Below are positions 1 through 7,969 of a DNA stretch of 37,464 bases, piece after piece (position 1 is the stretch's first letter; every line of letters starts with the position of its first letter). Where the stretch lies: the NCBI GenBank assembly GCA_944385785.1, contig CALWYO010000091.1, forward strand, positions 1 through 37,464, read 5' to 3'. A model generated the notes under the pieces. The model had not been told where the DNA came from. It saw only the letters and a program-made list of their open reading frames with translations, and made no database searches. The position numbers and the translations under genes are program-made. This DNA is from an uncultured Oscillospiraceae bacterium. Lineage in GTDB: Bacteria > Bacillota > Clostridia > Oscillospirales > Oscillospiraceae.

Positions 1-356
1 TCTGGCTGGACCTGCCATATCATTATGTGCCTGCCGCCAGGATACTTTTCAAAGACGGTGCGGAAGCATATCTGAGGTTTAAGGGCGTTAGGTCCCAGGT
101 CCTTCGCCCAGAACTCCTCTGTTTTCACACCTGGGAAATCTTGTATTATTCCGTCCTTATCCACAATTTTCTTCTTTATGCCCAGCGAGGGATTTAAAAA
201 GTAGACTGTGGGATCGTCTCCCGGCCTTCTGTATACATGGGCGCCGTAGGTATAATAAACGCTCATATGGGGGCCGGGGTCCTGCGGAACCTCCGGAACC
301 TCTTCCCGTGGCTGCTTCTTTTTCCTGGCGGATTTAAATCTGTCCCAAAATTTCAT
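1..356 (-). CDS. Unrecognised protein, C-terminus cut by window edge
   Basis: Open reading frame that starts at an ATG at 354-356 and runs off the left end of the window without a stop, so only about 118 N-terminal residues are visible. The start is set by an AGGAGGTG ribosome site at 362-369. The visible protein opens with a short basic stretch (MKFWDRFKSARKKKQ), has a Pro/Glu-rich linker and then a globular-looking part rich in aromatic residues. There is no signal peptide or membrane helix in the visible part. It follows the BspA-repeat gene by 68 bases in the same direction, so it is probably the eighth or a later gene of the GTPase/vWA/protease operon. I do not recognise the family. Confidence 0.75.
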   Translation of the reverse strand, partial: MKFWDRFKSARKKKQPREEVPEVPQDPGPHMSVYYTYGAHVYRRPGDDPTVYFLNPSLGIKKKIVDKDGIIQDFPGVKTEEFWAKDLGPNALKPQICFRTVFEKYPGGRHIMIWQVQP

Positions 357-424
357 AAGAACACCTCCTGAGCACAATAGCCGTGATTTTGCAATGCGTC
401 GGAATTTCCGCTTAAACAGATAGT

Positions 425-2206
425 CTATTCTTCAAAGAGATGCAGCCAATCGAAGCTGTCAGGCATAAAGTGTTCATAGACAATCACATTTGATGTGTCA
501 AATATTGAGGAATCATAGTAAAGCGTAAAGGAATCGGATATTCCGTAAAACATCCAGCTCATGTCCGTCACATTGGATGTATTAAAACTGCCCAGGTTAA
601 GCTCTGAAAGGCCGGAGCAATTGGAGAACATACCTTTCATGTCGGTGACGTTTGAAGTGTCAAAACTGGTGACGTCAAGCTCAGTAAGGCTCTGGCAGTG
701 GTCAAACATGTAGGCCATATCGGTAACTGAAGATGTGTCCCAGTTGCTTAAGTTAAGCTCAGTTAAGCTCTGGCAATCGTCAAACATAAAGCACATAGAT
801 GTAACATTGGAGGTGTCCCAGCCGCTCAGGTCCAGGCTTAAAAGCTGTGTGCAGCTGTCAAACATGAAACGCATGCTGGTTGCACTTGAAGTATCCCAGT
901 CTTCAATGCCAAGGCTGGTGAGACCGGAGCACTCATAGAACATATAGTCCATGTTTGTAATTTGTGACACGTCCCACCCATTTAAGTCAAGCTCGCTGAG
1001 GCTGGCGCATCCGTTGAACATATTCGAAGCATATGTCACCTCTCCTGTGTCGAATCCCTCTACATCTATATTTTTGAGGCTTGGGCAGTTATAGAACATG
1101 GATCTCATTTCTGTAACTGACGAGGTATCAAAGGTCGCCAAATCTATAGTTTCAAGGGCGATGCAGCCGGAGAACATGGACTCCATATCCGTAACCGACG
1201 AGGTGTCAAAGGACGACAGGTCTATATACACCAGGCTTGAGCACGCGCTAAACATATCCTCCATAAACATCACGTTGTCCGTATGGAAGGCATTGTTAAA
1301 CACGATTTCTTCCACCTGAGTATAGCCGCTGAAAAGGCCATCGCAGATTTCAGGGGCCGCCACGCCGCCCTCTCCGGCTATATACAGTTCATCGTTGCCA
1401 TAACCCCCCACCCAAGCCAGGACGGAACCGTTTTGTTCCTGGGATATATCCCAGGCGTCCCCAGGGGCGTCGGCCAGTGTGTCAAAAAAGAAAATATAGC
1501 TTATTTCGCCTCTTTTGATATCGGTGCCAAAGACTGGGGCTTCGCCGGCGTCACTGTAGTTTCCGTTGTCATCGCTCATCATCACATTATCCTGCCAGCG
1601 TCCGGAGGGTTCTTCCGGTTCCTGGGGCTCTTCAGGGTCCTGCTGCGACTCATCTCCGCCTAATTCTGGGAATATTCCCTGATACGGCTTGTCAATCACT
1701 CCAAAGCGCGCCTCTTCCCCCTGCGTCAGGTAGAAGTACGCGCCAATGGCTGCTGCCAAAACTAACAGGGCGGAGAAGACCAGGATAAGTACGCGGCTTT
1801 TGCGTTTGCCCTTCTGTCTGTCAGCCGGCGCTTTGGCGCGTTTCTCCTGCCTCTTTGCTTCCTTCCGCTGGGCCTTCTCCGCGGCCTTCGCCCGTCGCAG
1901 CTCCTCTTTGCTCTGTCTATTGCCGCTGTGCTCGTCCTCTTTTTGGACATCCTCCCACAGGTTCTCATCAGTTGCTTTCCTGTCATCATCTGTTCCGCTG
2001 TCAGCAGTCCCGTTCGTATTCTTATTTATATCCTCCTGGGACTCTTCCGGCTTCTGTGGCTCCTCCTGGGGCATAACAACCGTCCCATAAATACTCAGTT
2101 CCGCTCTGCAACTGGGGTTTTGGCATATGGACTCGCCCAGGGGGCTATTATACCCGCACAGACCGCAGTGCCAATGGGGTTCTCTTTTTATATCGTTGTC
2201 TGTCAT
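425..2206 (-). CDS. Zinc-ribbon, transmembrane, BspA-type leucine-rich-repeat protein
   Basis: 593 residues in a modular layout. Residues 12-33 form a small zinc finger (Cys14, Cys17, Cys28, Cys33) resembling RanBP2-type or bacterial zinc ribbons. Residues 45-100 are acidic and low in complexity, 100-138 are a strongly basic Lys/Arg/Ala helix, and 139-160 are one transmembrane helix. The C-terminal half, roughly residues 305-570, holds about nine and a half repeats of about 26 residues with the pattern MF..C..L..LDLS.FDTS.VTDM, the signature of the BspA-like DUF285 family of surface repeats. The positive-inside rule puts the zinc finger in the cytoplasm and the repeats outside. In other organisms such repeats act in adhesion or host contact; that role here is inference. 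It lies 52 bases after the subtilisin gene, preceded by a GAGGGTGG ribosome site. Confidence 0.88.
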   Translation of the reverse strand: MTDNDIKREPHWHCGLCGYNSPLGESICQNPSCRAELSIYGTVVMPQEEPQKPEESQEDINKNTNGTADSGTDDDRKATDENLWEDVQKEDEHSGNRQSKEELRRAKAAEKAQRKEAKRQEKRAKAPADRQKGKRKSRVLILVFSALLVLAAAIGAYFYLTQGEEARFGVIDKPYQGIFPELGGDESQQDPEEPQEPEEPSGRWQDNVMMSDDNGNYSDAGEAPVFGTDIKRGEISYIFFFDTLADAPGDAWDISQEQNGSVLAWVGGYGNDELYIAGEGGVAAPEICDGLFSGYTQVEEIVFNNAFHTDNVMFMEDMFSACSSLVYIDLSSFDTSSVTDMESMFSGCIALETIDLATFDTSSVTEMRSMFYNCPSLKNIDVEGFDTGEVTYASNMFNGCASLSELDLNGWDVSQITNMDYMFYECSGLTSLGIEDWDTSSATSMRFMFDSCTQLLSLDLSGWDTSNVTSMCFMFDDCQSLTELNLSNWDTSSVTDMAYMFDHCQSLTELDVTSFDTSNVTDMKGMFSNCSGLSELNLGSFNTSNVTDMSWMFYGISDSFTLYYDSSIFDTSNVIVYEHFMPDSFDWLHLFEE

Positions 2207-2258
2207 ATATCCACCCTCGCCATTTTATGAATTAAGCAGGTCTTCAGTCTAAAGTTCT

Positions 2259-3923
2259 CTATTCTCCCGCAAAATACTCCGCCCAGGGTATACCCTCGCC
2301 GTAACTTAGAGGGTCACCCATATATGTACAATAATCTGTTATATACCGCTCCATCTGCTCCGGCGTTTTATCTGGCATATACAGCTTCAGCATGGCAACA
2401 AGGGCGGATATGTGCGGCGCGGCCATTGAGGTCCCACTGAGAGATTGCAGAGTCCCTCCGGGATAATAGCTTATTATATCGACGCCTGGAGCCGTCACAT
2501 CCACTGAGTCTCCATAGTTGGAGAAGCTCCCCAGTCCTCCTGTAGAGTCACAGGCGGCGACTACTATACATTTATCTATATGGGCAGGACACTCGCCGCT
2601 GGTGTCAACCGGTATACCGTATTCATCGCCGTTGCCCGCGGCCACCACAACTGTAATTCCGGAATCCCAGGCTTCTGCGATAAAGTAGTCTATCGCGCTG
2701 CCGCAGCTTGTTCCCGCTGCCGTCTGGGTGCATGGTCCGCCCAAACTCATATTTATAACATCCACATCCATCTGTATGGCATACTGGAGCCCCTGCACTA
2801 TGAACGAGTCTGAGGTAGTACTTCCAACGAACACCCGTACAGGCAGAATTTTCACATCCAGGCCCCATGTGCAGTCGATAATTGTGCCGGCGACATGGGT
2901 GCCATGTCCCTCCTGATCCTGCCAGCCGTTGCCCGTGTTTGACGTGACGTCGGTCCCCTCCAAAATACAGTGGGCATTTTCATCACATGGCTCTACTCCT
3001 GTGTCAAGCACCGCCACCGTCACCGGCGACGTCGTCCTACCCATGAGCCAGCCGGCCAGGCGATCCAGTCCCAGGTACTCGACGCCCCAGCTATAATAGA
3101 TCACATCGCTGTAAGGTGAATCATAGGGTACGCCTCCACTCTTATGTTCCGGCGTCACCGCAGCGGTGGTGATACTGTACTCGTCCATCTCCACAAACAG
3201 GATGTTGTCATCTTCCATAAGCTGGTCGAGACAGCGCTGAGCTTCTTCTTCCGTCTCAAACTGGATAATCAGATAGTTTGTATCGTCCACTAACACCGTA
3301 GCGGCCGGAAAATCCGTAAGGTCTATGCCCTCGCCCTGAAACTTCAGCAATAATCTGTTAGTGCTGCGCTGACCGCTGACCACCATTTCATCATCATACT
3401 GTTCAACAAGGTCGCCAAGGGCCTGGTTAAATTCTTCCAGGGTGGCCGGCTCAAGCAGTACAGTATCCTCATGGACCAACACGCCCTCAGGAGGCGGCCG
3501 GAAAAACCATAAGCAGGCGGCAATTATCAGAACAAGTCCCAGAGCTCCAGCCAAATAGCACAAAATACGCCTTCGTCTCAACCGTCTTATGTTATCTATG
3601 TACGCCTGGGCCTCTTCGTTTCCCAGTTCCGCCGCTTTTTTATACCAGAGCTCAGCCTTCTTTATACTGCGGTGCACAGCCCATCCAAATTGGAAAAGCT
3701 GCCCCATAGCCAGCGCAGCCTGTCCATACCCCAGGTTGGCCGCCCTCTCCATGTTGTAAACCGCATCCGCCGTATCATGGCCTTTCGAGGCCTCAGCCAA
3801 CGCCGTATCTGCCAACACATAAAGCGCCTGAGGGTTGTCTCTGTTAAACGGCTCTTTGCACCATAAAAGCAGGGTATCTTCATATTCGCCGCTCTCCCAG
3901 GCCTTCCACTGCTTATTATACAT
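2259..3923 (-). CDS. Membrane-anchored subtilisin-like (S8) protease with cytoplasmic Sel1 repeats
   Basis: 554 residues. Residues 30-112 look like Sel1/TPR-like helical repeats (AANLGYGQAALAMGQLF and KKAAELGNEEAQ). A basic RRLRRRR block and a transmembrane helix at 120-141 follow. Residues 160-250 resemble an inhibitor I9 propeptide. The catalytic subtilisin domain spans about 275-550 with an intact triad: Asp307 in VLDTGV, His340 in GHGTHVAGT and Ser499 in GTSMAAPH, plus the oxyanion Asn431 in AAGNG. The enzyme should be active outside the cell with its N-terminus inside. Most secreted subtilases have a cleavable signal peptide, so this type II anchoring with a cytoplasmic interaction module is unusual. 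Its start overlaps the end of the vWA gene by 8 bases, implying translational coupling and joint action. The substrate is unknown; the neighbouring surface proteins are candidates. Confidence 0.93.
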   Translation of the reverse strand: MYNKQWKAWESGEYEDTLLLWCKEPFNRDNPQALYVLADTALAEASKGHDTADAVYNMERAANLGYGQAALAMGQLFQFGWAVHRSIKKAELWYKKAAELGNEEAQAYIDNIRRLRRRRILCYLAGALGLVLIIAACLWFFRPPPEGVLVHEDTVLLEPATLEEFNQALGDLVEQYDDEMVVSGQRSTNRLLLKFQGEGIDLTDFPAATVLVDDTNYLIIQFETEEEAQRCLDQLMEDDNILFVEMDEYSITTAAVTPEHKSGGVPYDSPYSDVIYYSWGVEYLGLDRLAGWLMGRTTSPVTVAVLDTGVEPCDENAHCILEGTDVTSNTGNGWQDQEGHGTHVAGTIIDCTWGLDVKILPVRVFVGSTTSDSFIVQGLQYAIQMDVDVINMSLGGPCTQTAAGTSCGSAIDYFIAEAWDSGITVVVAAGNGDEYGIPVDTSGECPAHIDKCIVVAACDSTGGLGSFSNYGDSVDVTAPGVDIISYYPGGTLQSLSGTSMAAPHISALVAMLKLYMPDKTPEQMERYITDYCTYMGDPLSYGEGIPWAEYFAGE

Positions 3924-5094
3924 CCAGTGTGTCGCCCCCGTTCCATTTAGGCGCAGTATACGCCGCCGCCAGCAACGCGCTTATAAATACGGCGCAGAGG
4001 AAGTATCCGCCGCCCGATATTGTCACAAGTACGGCCGCCACGGCCCCGCTTATAGCATTACAGATGACCATACCAATTTTAAACTGTGCAAAATAGCCTA
4101 TGCCAAAGATAACTGAGCATATAACAAATGTCGCCAGGCGTATGACAAACTGATACAAAGTAACGTCGTCGGAGCATGCCAAAAGTTCCTGGCGCATAAC
4201 AATCTCTCTTTGCGTGCTGGCCTCAAAAGCACTCTGAAATGCCTCTAAAAGCTCCGTGGCATCTATGCTGCCGTCGGCTCCAGGTACAAGACGCGTGTCA
4301 AAACCGCCGGATCTCTCTGACAGGTCTATCAGCGCCTGCTTCTCCTGGCTATCTGATCCTGAGGCGTCAATCCTTATGGAGAACAGCCTGATATTTGCGT
4401 CAAGGAGAGCCTGAGACGTGCTGGCGGAAAACTCTCCCTCGCCGTCCGTCAGCAAAATTATCGCTTTGCTGGAGTCCTGCCTGCCCGCTGAGGACAATGT
4501 GTCTATCGCCTGTACTATTGGCGAGTCAAAGTCTGTCATCCCAACGGAGTCTATATCATCAATAAAACCTTTAAGGGTCTGCTTACCTGTCACATCCATG
4601 GGTAAAAGCTCTGTGCTGTCCAGTACTATCGACGCAAAAGATACTGCCTGCATATACGTATCCTCACTGACAGTGTCCACAAACTGTGTTGCGGCGTCAG
4701 TCCTGGCGTGGCTGTAGCCATAAGTATCCATACTTCCAGACGCATCCAGCAGCAGCACAATATCCACCGTGGAATTAATGGTCGTCTCCTGACTGGACAG
4801 CATGAAAAGCGCCTGGCCTCCCGCGCCGACGGCAAACATGAGCACGGCGCATACTATAAGCGCCGCCACCCATCTGGGTGAACGTATGATTCTAAAATTC
4901 CGCTTCATCAGCAGCAGGGAAATTTGGAACCCTGCAAAGCCGCACAAAAATACTACTGCGAAGAACGCCCCACCCCAGAAAATATGCTCTGACGTCCAGT
5001 TTACATTGTCAATCATACCGAACATGAACAGAGCTCCCAAAAACGCCAGCAGGAGAGAGACAAGCCAGTTTAAAAAAATGAATGGCCTACGCAT
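3916..5094 (-). CDS. Membrane protein with extracellular von Willebrand A domain
   Basis: 392 residues from the ATG at 5092-5094, preceded by GAGGTGG; an in-frame TTG one codon upstream is less likely. Three transmembrane helices lie at about 9-28, 39-62 and 75-99, with a basic loop (MKRNFRIIRSPR) between the second and third that predicts a cytoplasmic loop and an extracellular vWA domain. The vWA domain at about 110-290 has a complete metal-ion-dependent adhesion site: DASGS at 117-121, a Thr in GMTDFD and LTDGEGE. Several further hydrophobic helices close the C-terminus from about 310 on. vWA domains bind protein ligands through a metal ion. The start shares one base with the stop of the upstream pseudo-GTPase gene (TGATG), and the end overlaps the protease gene, so the three are probably translated together. 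Confidence 0.9.
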   Translation of the reverse strand: MRRPFIFLNWLVSLLLAFLGALFMFGMIDNVNWTSEHIFWGGAFFAVVFLCGFAGFQISLLLMKRNFRIIRSPRWVAALIVCAVLMFAVGAGGQALFMLSSQETTINSTVDIVLLLDASGSMDTYGYSHARTDAATQFVDTVSEDTYMQAVSFASIVLDSTELLPMDVTGKQTLKGFIDDIDSVGMTDFDSPIVQAIDTLSSAGRQDSSKAIILLTDGEGEFSASTSQALLDANIRLFSIRIDASGSDSQEKQALIDLSERSGGFDTRLVPGADGSIDATELLEAFQSAFEASTQREIVMRQELLACSDDVTLYQFVIRLATFVICSVIFGIGYFAQFKIGMVICNAISGAVAAVLVTISGGGYFLCAVFISALLAAAYTAPKWNGGDTLDV

Positions 5095-6134
5095 CAAGTT
5101 TCCACCTCATCTCCCAGCATGTCCGGAACCCACTGCGGGTTTCTGAACTTGCCTCCGTAATGGCTGCTTATGCTTCTTAAAAATTCGCCGTCATTAGCGT
5201 CGCCGAAAAGGCCGCTATTTTGCGAATTGCAGAGCATCTGTAGAGTGTAAAGACATGGTATCTGGCAATTATCCGGCATATACGTCTGATAAAAGCTGTT
5301 TTGCCCTATTCGCAGTATGGGCCAGCCCTTGTCATCCAAACCGGCGCACTCCATTCCGCCGTAAACCTGCACCGGAATAACGGCAACAGGCGAGTTTGAT
5401 GCAAACTCGTCCCTGCACAGTTTGACCAGTTGACCTGAAACCTCTGCCGGCAGGCAGGACTGGTCTCCGGGCCCGTCAAAATGGCCCAGCTGTTCTATCT
5501 GCGACAGTATAAGGCACACAGGCTTTGGCTTTTCAGCGTCCTGCTTAGGGATCCCTGCCAGAAGCTGCCGCAGAAAGCCGGTGTATTCATCGCCCTCTGC
5601 CTGCAAAAGCGCCCCGTCGCAGATCATCCATACGGCGTCAGTCTGGCCCCAGCTCATATGTCCCTGCGCCCCTTCAGGCGTCACGCACCTTATGTGCAGC
5701 TCCACCGCCCTGCTCTGATCCCCCGAGGGGCTTATGTCGAATTTATATTCCCTGTAGTTCTCCGTGTCATAGTCATATGTCCAGGGCGTGCTGTCAAAGC
5801 TCCAGCAGTACCGCTCAAGCCTTTTTTTCCTGGTGATTATATCCGTTATAGAGCTTAAGTCCTGAGTATAAAAGGCAAAGCCGTAGCTTGTGAGCGTTTC
5901 CCCCATATTCTGGTTCATGGAGCAAAGAAACTCCTGGATTATGGAGAGATTTCTCCCTATAAACAGTATATTGACAGTATTGATAATACCTGTGGTCTTT
6001 TCCTGTACAGCCTCCTGAGAAGGATGCGTATCCCGCTGTTCCCCCACTGGTTCTTTTTTTATTTTCTCACTTCTTTCTCTCCGTCGGACAGACTTTCCCT
6101 TAATCTCCTCCACATAAAAAGACCCGAATGGCAT
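5094..6134 (-). CDS. Degenerate paralogue of the neighbouring GTPase (predicted pseudo-GTPase)
   Basis: 346 residues with no assigned function. The first 45 residues are basic and probably disordered. From about residue 50 it can be aligned by eye with the GTPase at 6896-7948: VNILFIGRN against VNILMMGGK, a hydrophobic strand AVWMICDGALL against VIIIAIDTPYLF, PVCLILSQIEQLGHF against RMILFVPIKCERYYH, and QIPCLYTLQMLC against EQPMIYALIYIL. The Gly-Lys-Thr of the P-loop is absent, so nucleotide binding or hydrolysis is probably lost. It may act as a regulatory or scaffolding partner of the intact GTPase. The ribosome site GGGAGG lies 11 bases before the ATG, and the gene overlaps the vWA gene by one base. 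Homology is an inference from motif order; no alignment score was calculated. Confidence 0.7.
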   Translation of the reverse strand: MPFGSFYVEEIKGKSVRRRERSEKIKKEPVGEQRDTHPSQEAVQEKTTGIINTVNILFIGRNLSIIQEFLCSMNQNMGETLTSYGFAFYTQDLSSITDIITRKKRLERYCWSFDSTPWTYDYDTENYREYKFDISPSGDQSRAVELHIRCVTPEGAQGHMSWGQTDAVWMICDGALLQAEGDEYTGFLRQLLAGIPKQDAEKPKPVCLILSQIEQLGHFDGPGDQSCLPAEVSGQLVKLCRDEFASNSPVAVIPVQVYGGMECAGLDDKGWPILRIGQNSFYQTYMPDNCQIPCLYTLQMLCNSQNSGLFGDANDGEFLRSISSHYGGKFRNPQWVPDMLGDEVET

Positions 6135-6154
6135 AGCTTCACATCCTCCCGCCT

Positions 6155-6868
6155 TTATTCAGCCGGTTCCAACCGCCAGAGCTCCCCGCCATTTTGAAAG
6201 ACTTTTGAAAACTCTTCCCTTGTAAGGACGCATTGCGGTTTCAAATACCAGTTTATCGAATCTCCCATAGTCTTATATATATCTTTCCAGCTTCCGGTAC
6301 AAACCGCAAAATGCAGAAGGTCACGCTCTATCCTGGGCGCGCTTTCCCTGTACATATTCTGAAGCAGTCTCACCGCAGGGTGGTCCTTTTCAGCTAAAAT
6401 CCTAAGACGTCCATTATTAGCACACTGTTCCGCCCAGTCATTAAAGTTCTCTCCGTCAATCTTATAGCCACAGTCCCCTCCTGCGGAAAACCACCCCAGC
6501 AGCTTATCCTGAAATGCGTCAAAATCGCCTAATATCGCCAGCGCAATCCTGCGGAGGCGCTTTTCCTCCTGGATAGGGGCATAAAAGGCCATATTCACCG
6601 TACCTCCACGGCCATCGGAAAACCTGCCTGTAAGGCCGCGAATCCCCAGCATACACCGTGTTGGCTCAGGCTGGCGCCACGGCTTTTCAACAGGTGTTCC
6701 AAAGTCACGCCATAGGAAAAGAAATCTGTCATAGGAAAAGAACTCACCCAATTCCTCCGGCAAACCGCTGTGGCCGCCCTCCACGGGAAATAGCTGATTG
6801 CCTTGGAGAAATGTGTGAAAGAATCCGCTTTTTGAGTGCTCATATGAACAGTAAAAATAAGTGTCCAT
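6155..6868 (-). CDS. Unrecognised 237-residue protein of the GTPase operon
   Basis: A complete gene with a clear GGGAGG ribosome site and ATG. It lies 27 bases after the GTPase gene and 20 bases before the pseudo-GTPase gene, so it is certainly part of the operon. The protein is soluble, without signal peptide or membrane helices, and rich in aromatics near the N-terminus (MDTYFYCSYEHSKSGFFHTF). I cannot assign a family. Its position beside paired GTPases is where GTPase-associated proteins (the GAP1 families named in comparative-genomics work on bacterial GTPase conflict systems) are found, and a role as GTPase partner is a reasonable guess. I see no motif that proves it. Confidence 0.8.
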   Translation of the reverse strand: MDTYFYCSYEHSKSGFFHTFLQGNQLFPVEGGHSGLPEELGEFFSYDRFLFLWRDFGTPVEKPWRQPEPTRCMLGIRGLTGRFSDGRGGTVNMAFYAPIQEEKRLRRIALAILGDFDAFQDKLLGWFSAGGDCGYKIDGENFNDWAEQCANNGRLRILAEKDHPAVRLLQNMYRESAPRIERDLLHFAVCTGSWKDIYKTMGDSINWYLKPQCVLTREEFSKVFQNGGELWRLEPAE

Positions 6869-6895
6869 GGCGCCTCCCTAATAAAGTCTGGTTGC

Positions 6896-7948
6896 TTAAA
6901 GCTCCCTGGGGTTCTGTATAAAGTAAAACCCGTCCTCAGGGTGGTTGCCCGTGTTCCTTTTTAGCTTTTTACGCAGAGTCTCAACGGCTGTGAGCATCTG
7001 GGACTGGTTCATGCCGCGGAACAGTTTAGCGGCGCCCCCAAAACGGCCTTTGGACTTATTGGGCTCCATCTCCTGGAGTAGTATGTATATGAGCGCGTAG
7101 ATCATGGGCTGTTCGCAGAATTTGGGAGCATAGCCCTTTTCACTCTCGTGGAGGAATTCAGGCTCCTGATAAAGGGATATGACTTTTCCGGTCTCCGGAT
7201 CAGTCCGGAATCGGACAAAGTCAATTCCGCCCGCTGAGAGGATAGGCGTTATCGCCATGGTGCAGTTATTGATAAGGGCCGGAGTAGAGCGCAGGTACAT
7301 AAGCAGATCCCTGTACCCGCAGCCGATGGCGTCGATAAGCTCCTGCATATAGTTGCGCTTGCTTGTATTAAGCTGGGGCGTATTTGTAAGATGATAGTAC
7401 CGCTCACATTTTATCGGCACAAACAATATCATCCTGTCTTCCACATTCTCCACCGACAGGCTATTCTTAAAAAAGTTGGCTATCTCCAGCGGCTTATTGT
7501 ATTCCTCATGGTATATACCGTATCCCTTGATAGTCATCTTTGAGAAGAGATATGGCGTATCAATGGCTATGATTATGACCTGGCACTCTTTTACAAGATC
7601 TTTAACCTCTTTCTGGTGGCTGTCAGTCAGCCACTCTCCAGGTATGTCGTGCATTTTAAAGGGTATCTTGCTGCCGCCCTCAACAATCAGGTGGAAGGAG
7701 TAGGTCTTGCTGGCGCTGGTGGGGTTTTCGTCCACCTCCACCCGTGTAAGCGGCACTTTGAAGTCGTTCATCTTCTTCATAATAGAGTTTATAGCTTCAT
7801 CCAGGTCGTGTTTTGTCTGCTGGTCATCAACTTCCAGTCTCATGGATGTCCCCGCCAGGGCTTTGTCTATATATCTGTACATTGAAGCCAGTACCGTAGT
7901 CTTTCCGCAGCGTTTTCCGCCCATCATCAGGATATTGACCTGCTTCAT
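6896..7948 (-). CDS. P-loop GTPase, TRAFAC-type, resembling double-GTPase system proteins
   Basis: 350 residues. The N-terminus is the first strand and P-loop, VNILMMGG followed by KRCGKTT at residues 12-18, a complete Walker A motif. Around residue 117 HDIPGEW gives the DxxG switch II motif. VIIIAID and MILFVPIK are the following core strands, with the latter at the base-recognition position, though no standard NKxD motif is present. The C-terminal part contains helical segments (QPMIYALIYILLQEM) and a basic tail. There are no membrane helices, so it should be cytoplasmic or peripherally attached. It starts 21 bases after the dynamin-like gene with a GAGGGG ribosome site. A degenerate copy of it lies two genes downstream, the arrangement expected of the paired DO-GTPase families. 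GTP rather than ATP as substrate is inferred from the motifs. Confidence 0.82.
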   Translation of the reverse strand: MKQVNILMMGGKRCGKTTVLASMYRYIDKALAGTSMRLEVDDQQTKHDLDEAINSIMKKMNDFKVPLTRVEVDENPTSASKTYSFHLIVEGGSKIPFKMHDIPGEWLTDSHQKEVKDLVKECQVIIIAIDTPYLFSKMTIKGYGIYHEEYNKPLEIANFFKNSLSVENVEDRMILFVPIKCERYYHLTNTPQLNTSKRNYMQELIDAIGCGYRDLLMYLRSTPALINNCTMAITPILSAGGIDFVRFRTDPETGKVISLYQEPEFLHESEKGYAPKFCEQPMIYALIYILLQEMEPNKSKGRFGGAAKLFRGMNQSQMLTAVETLRKKLKRNTGNHPEDGFYFIQNPREL

Positions 7949-7969
7949 CTGTTATTCCCCTCTCTTTCC

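Noticed and set aside
1283..1663. A 126-codon frame on the plus strand opposite the BspA-repeat gene.
   Set aside because: It is the shadow of a repetitive gene with strong coding evidence on the minus strand, and has no ribosome site or recognisable domain.
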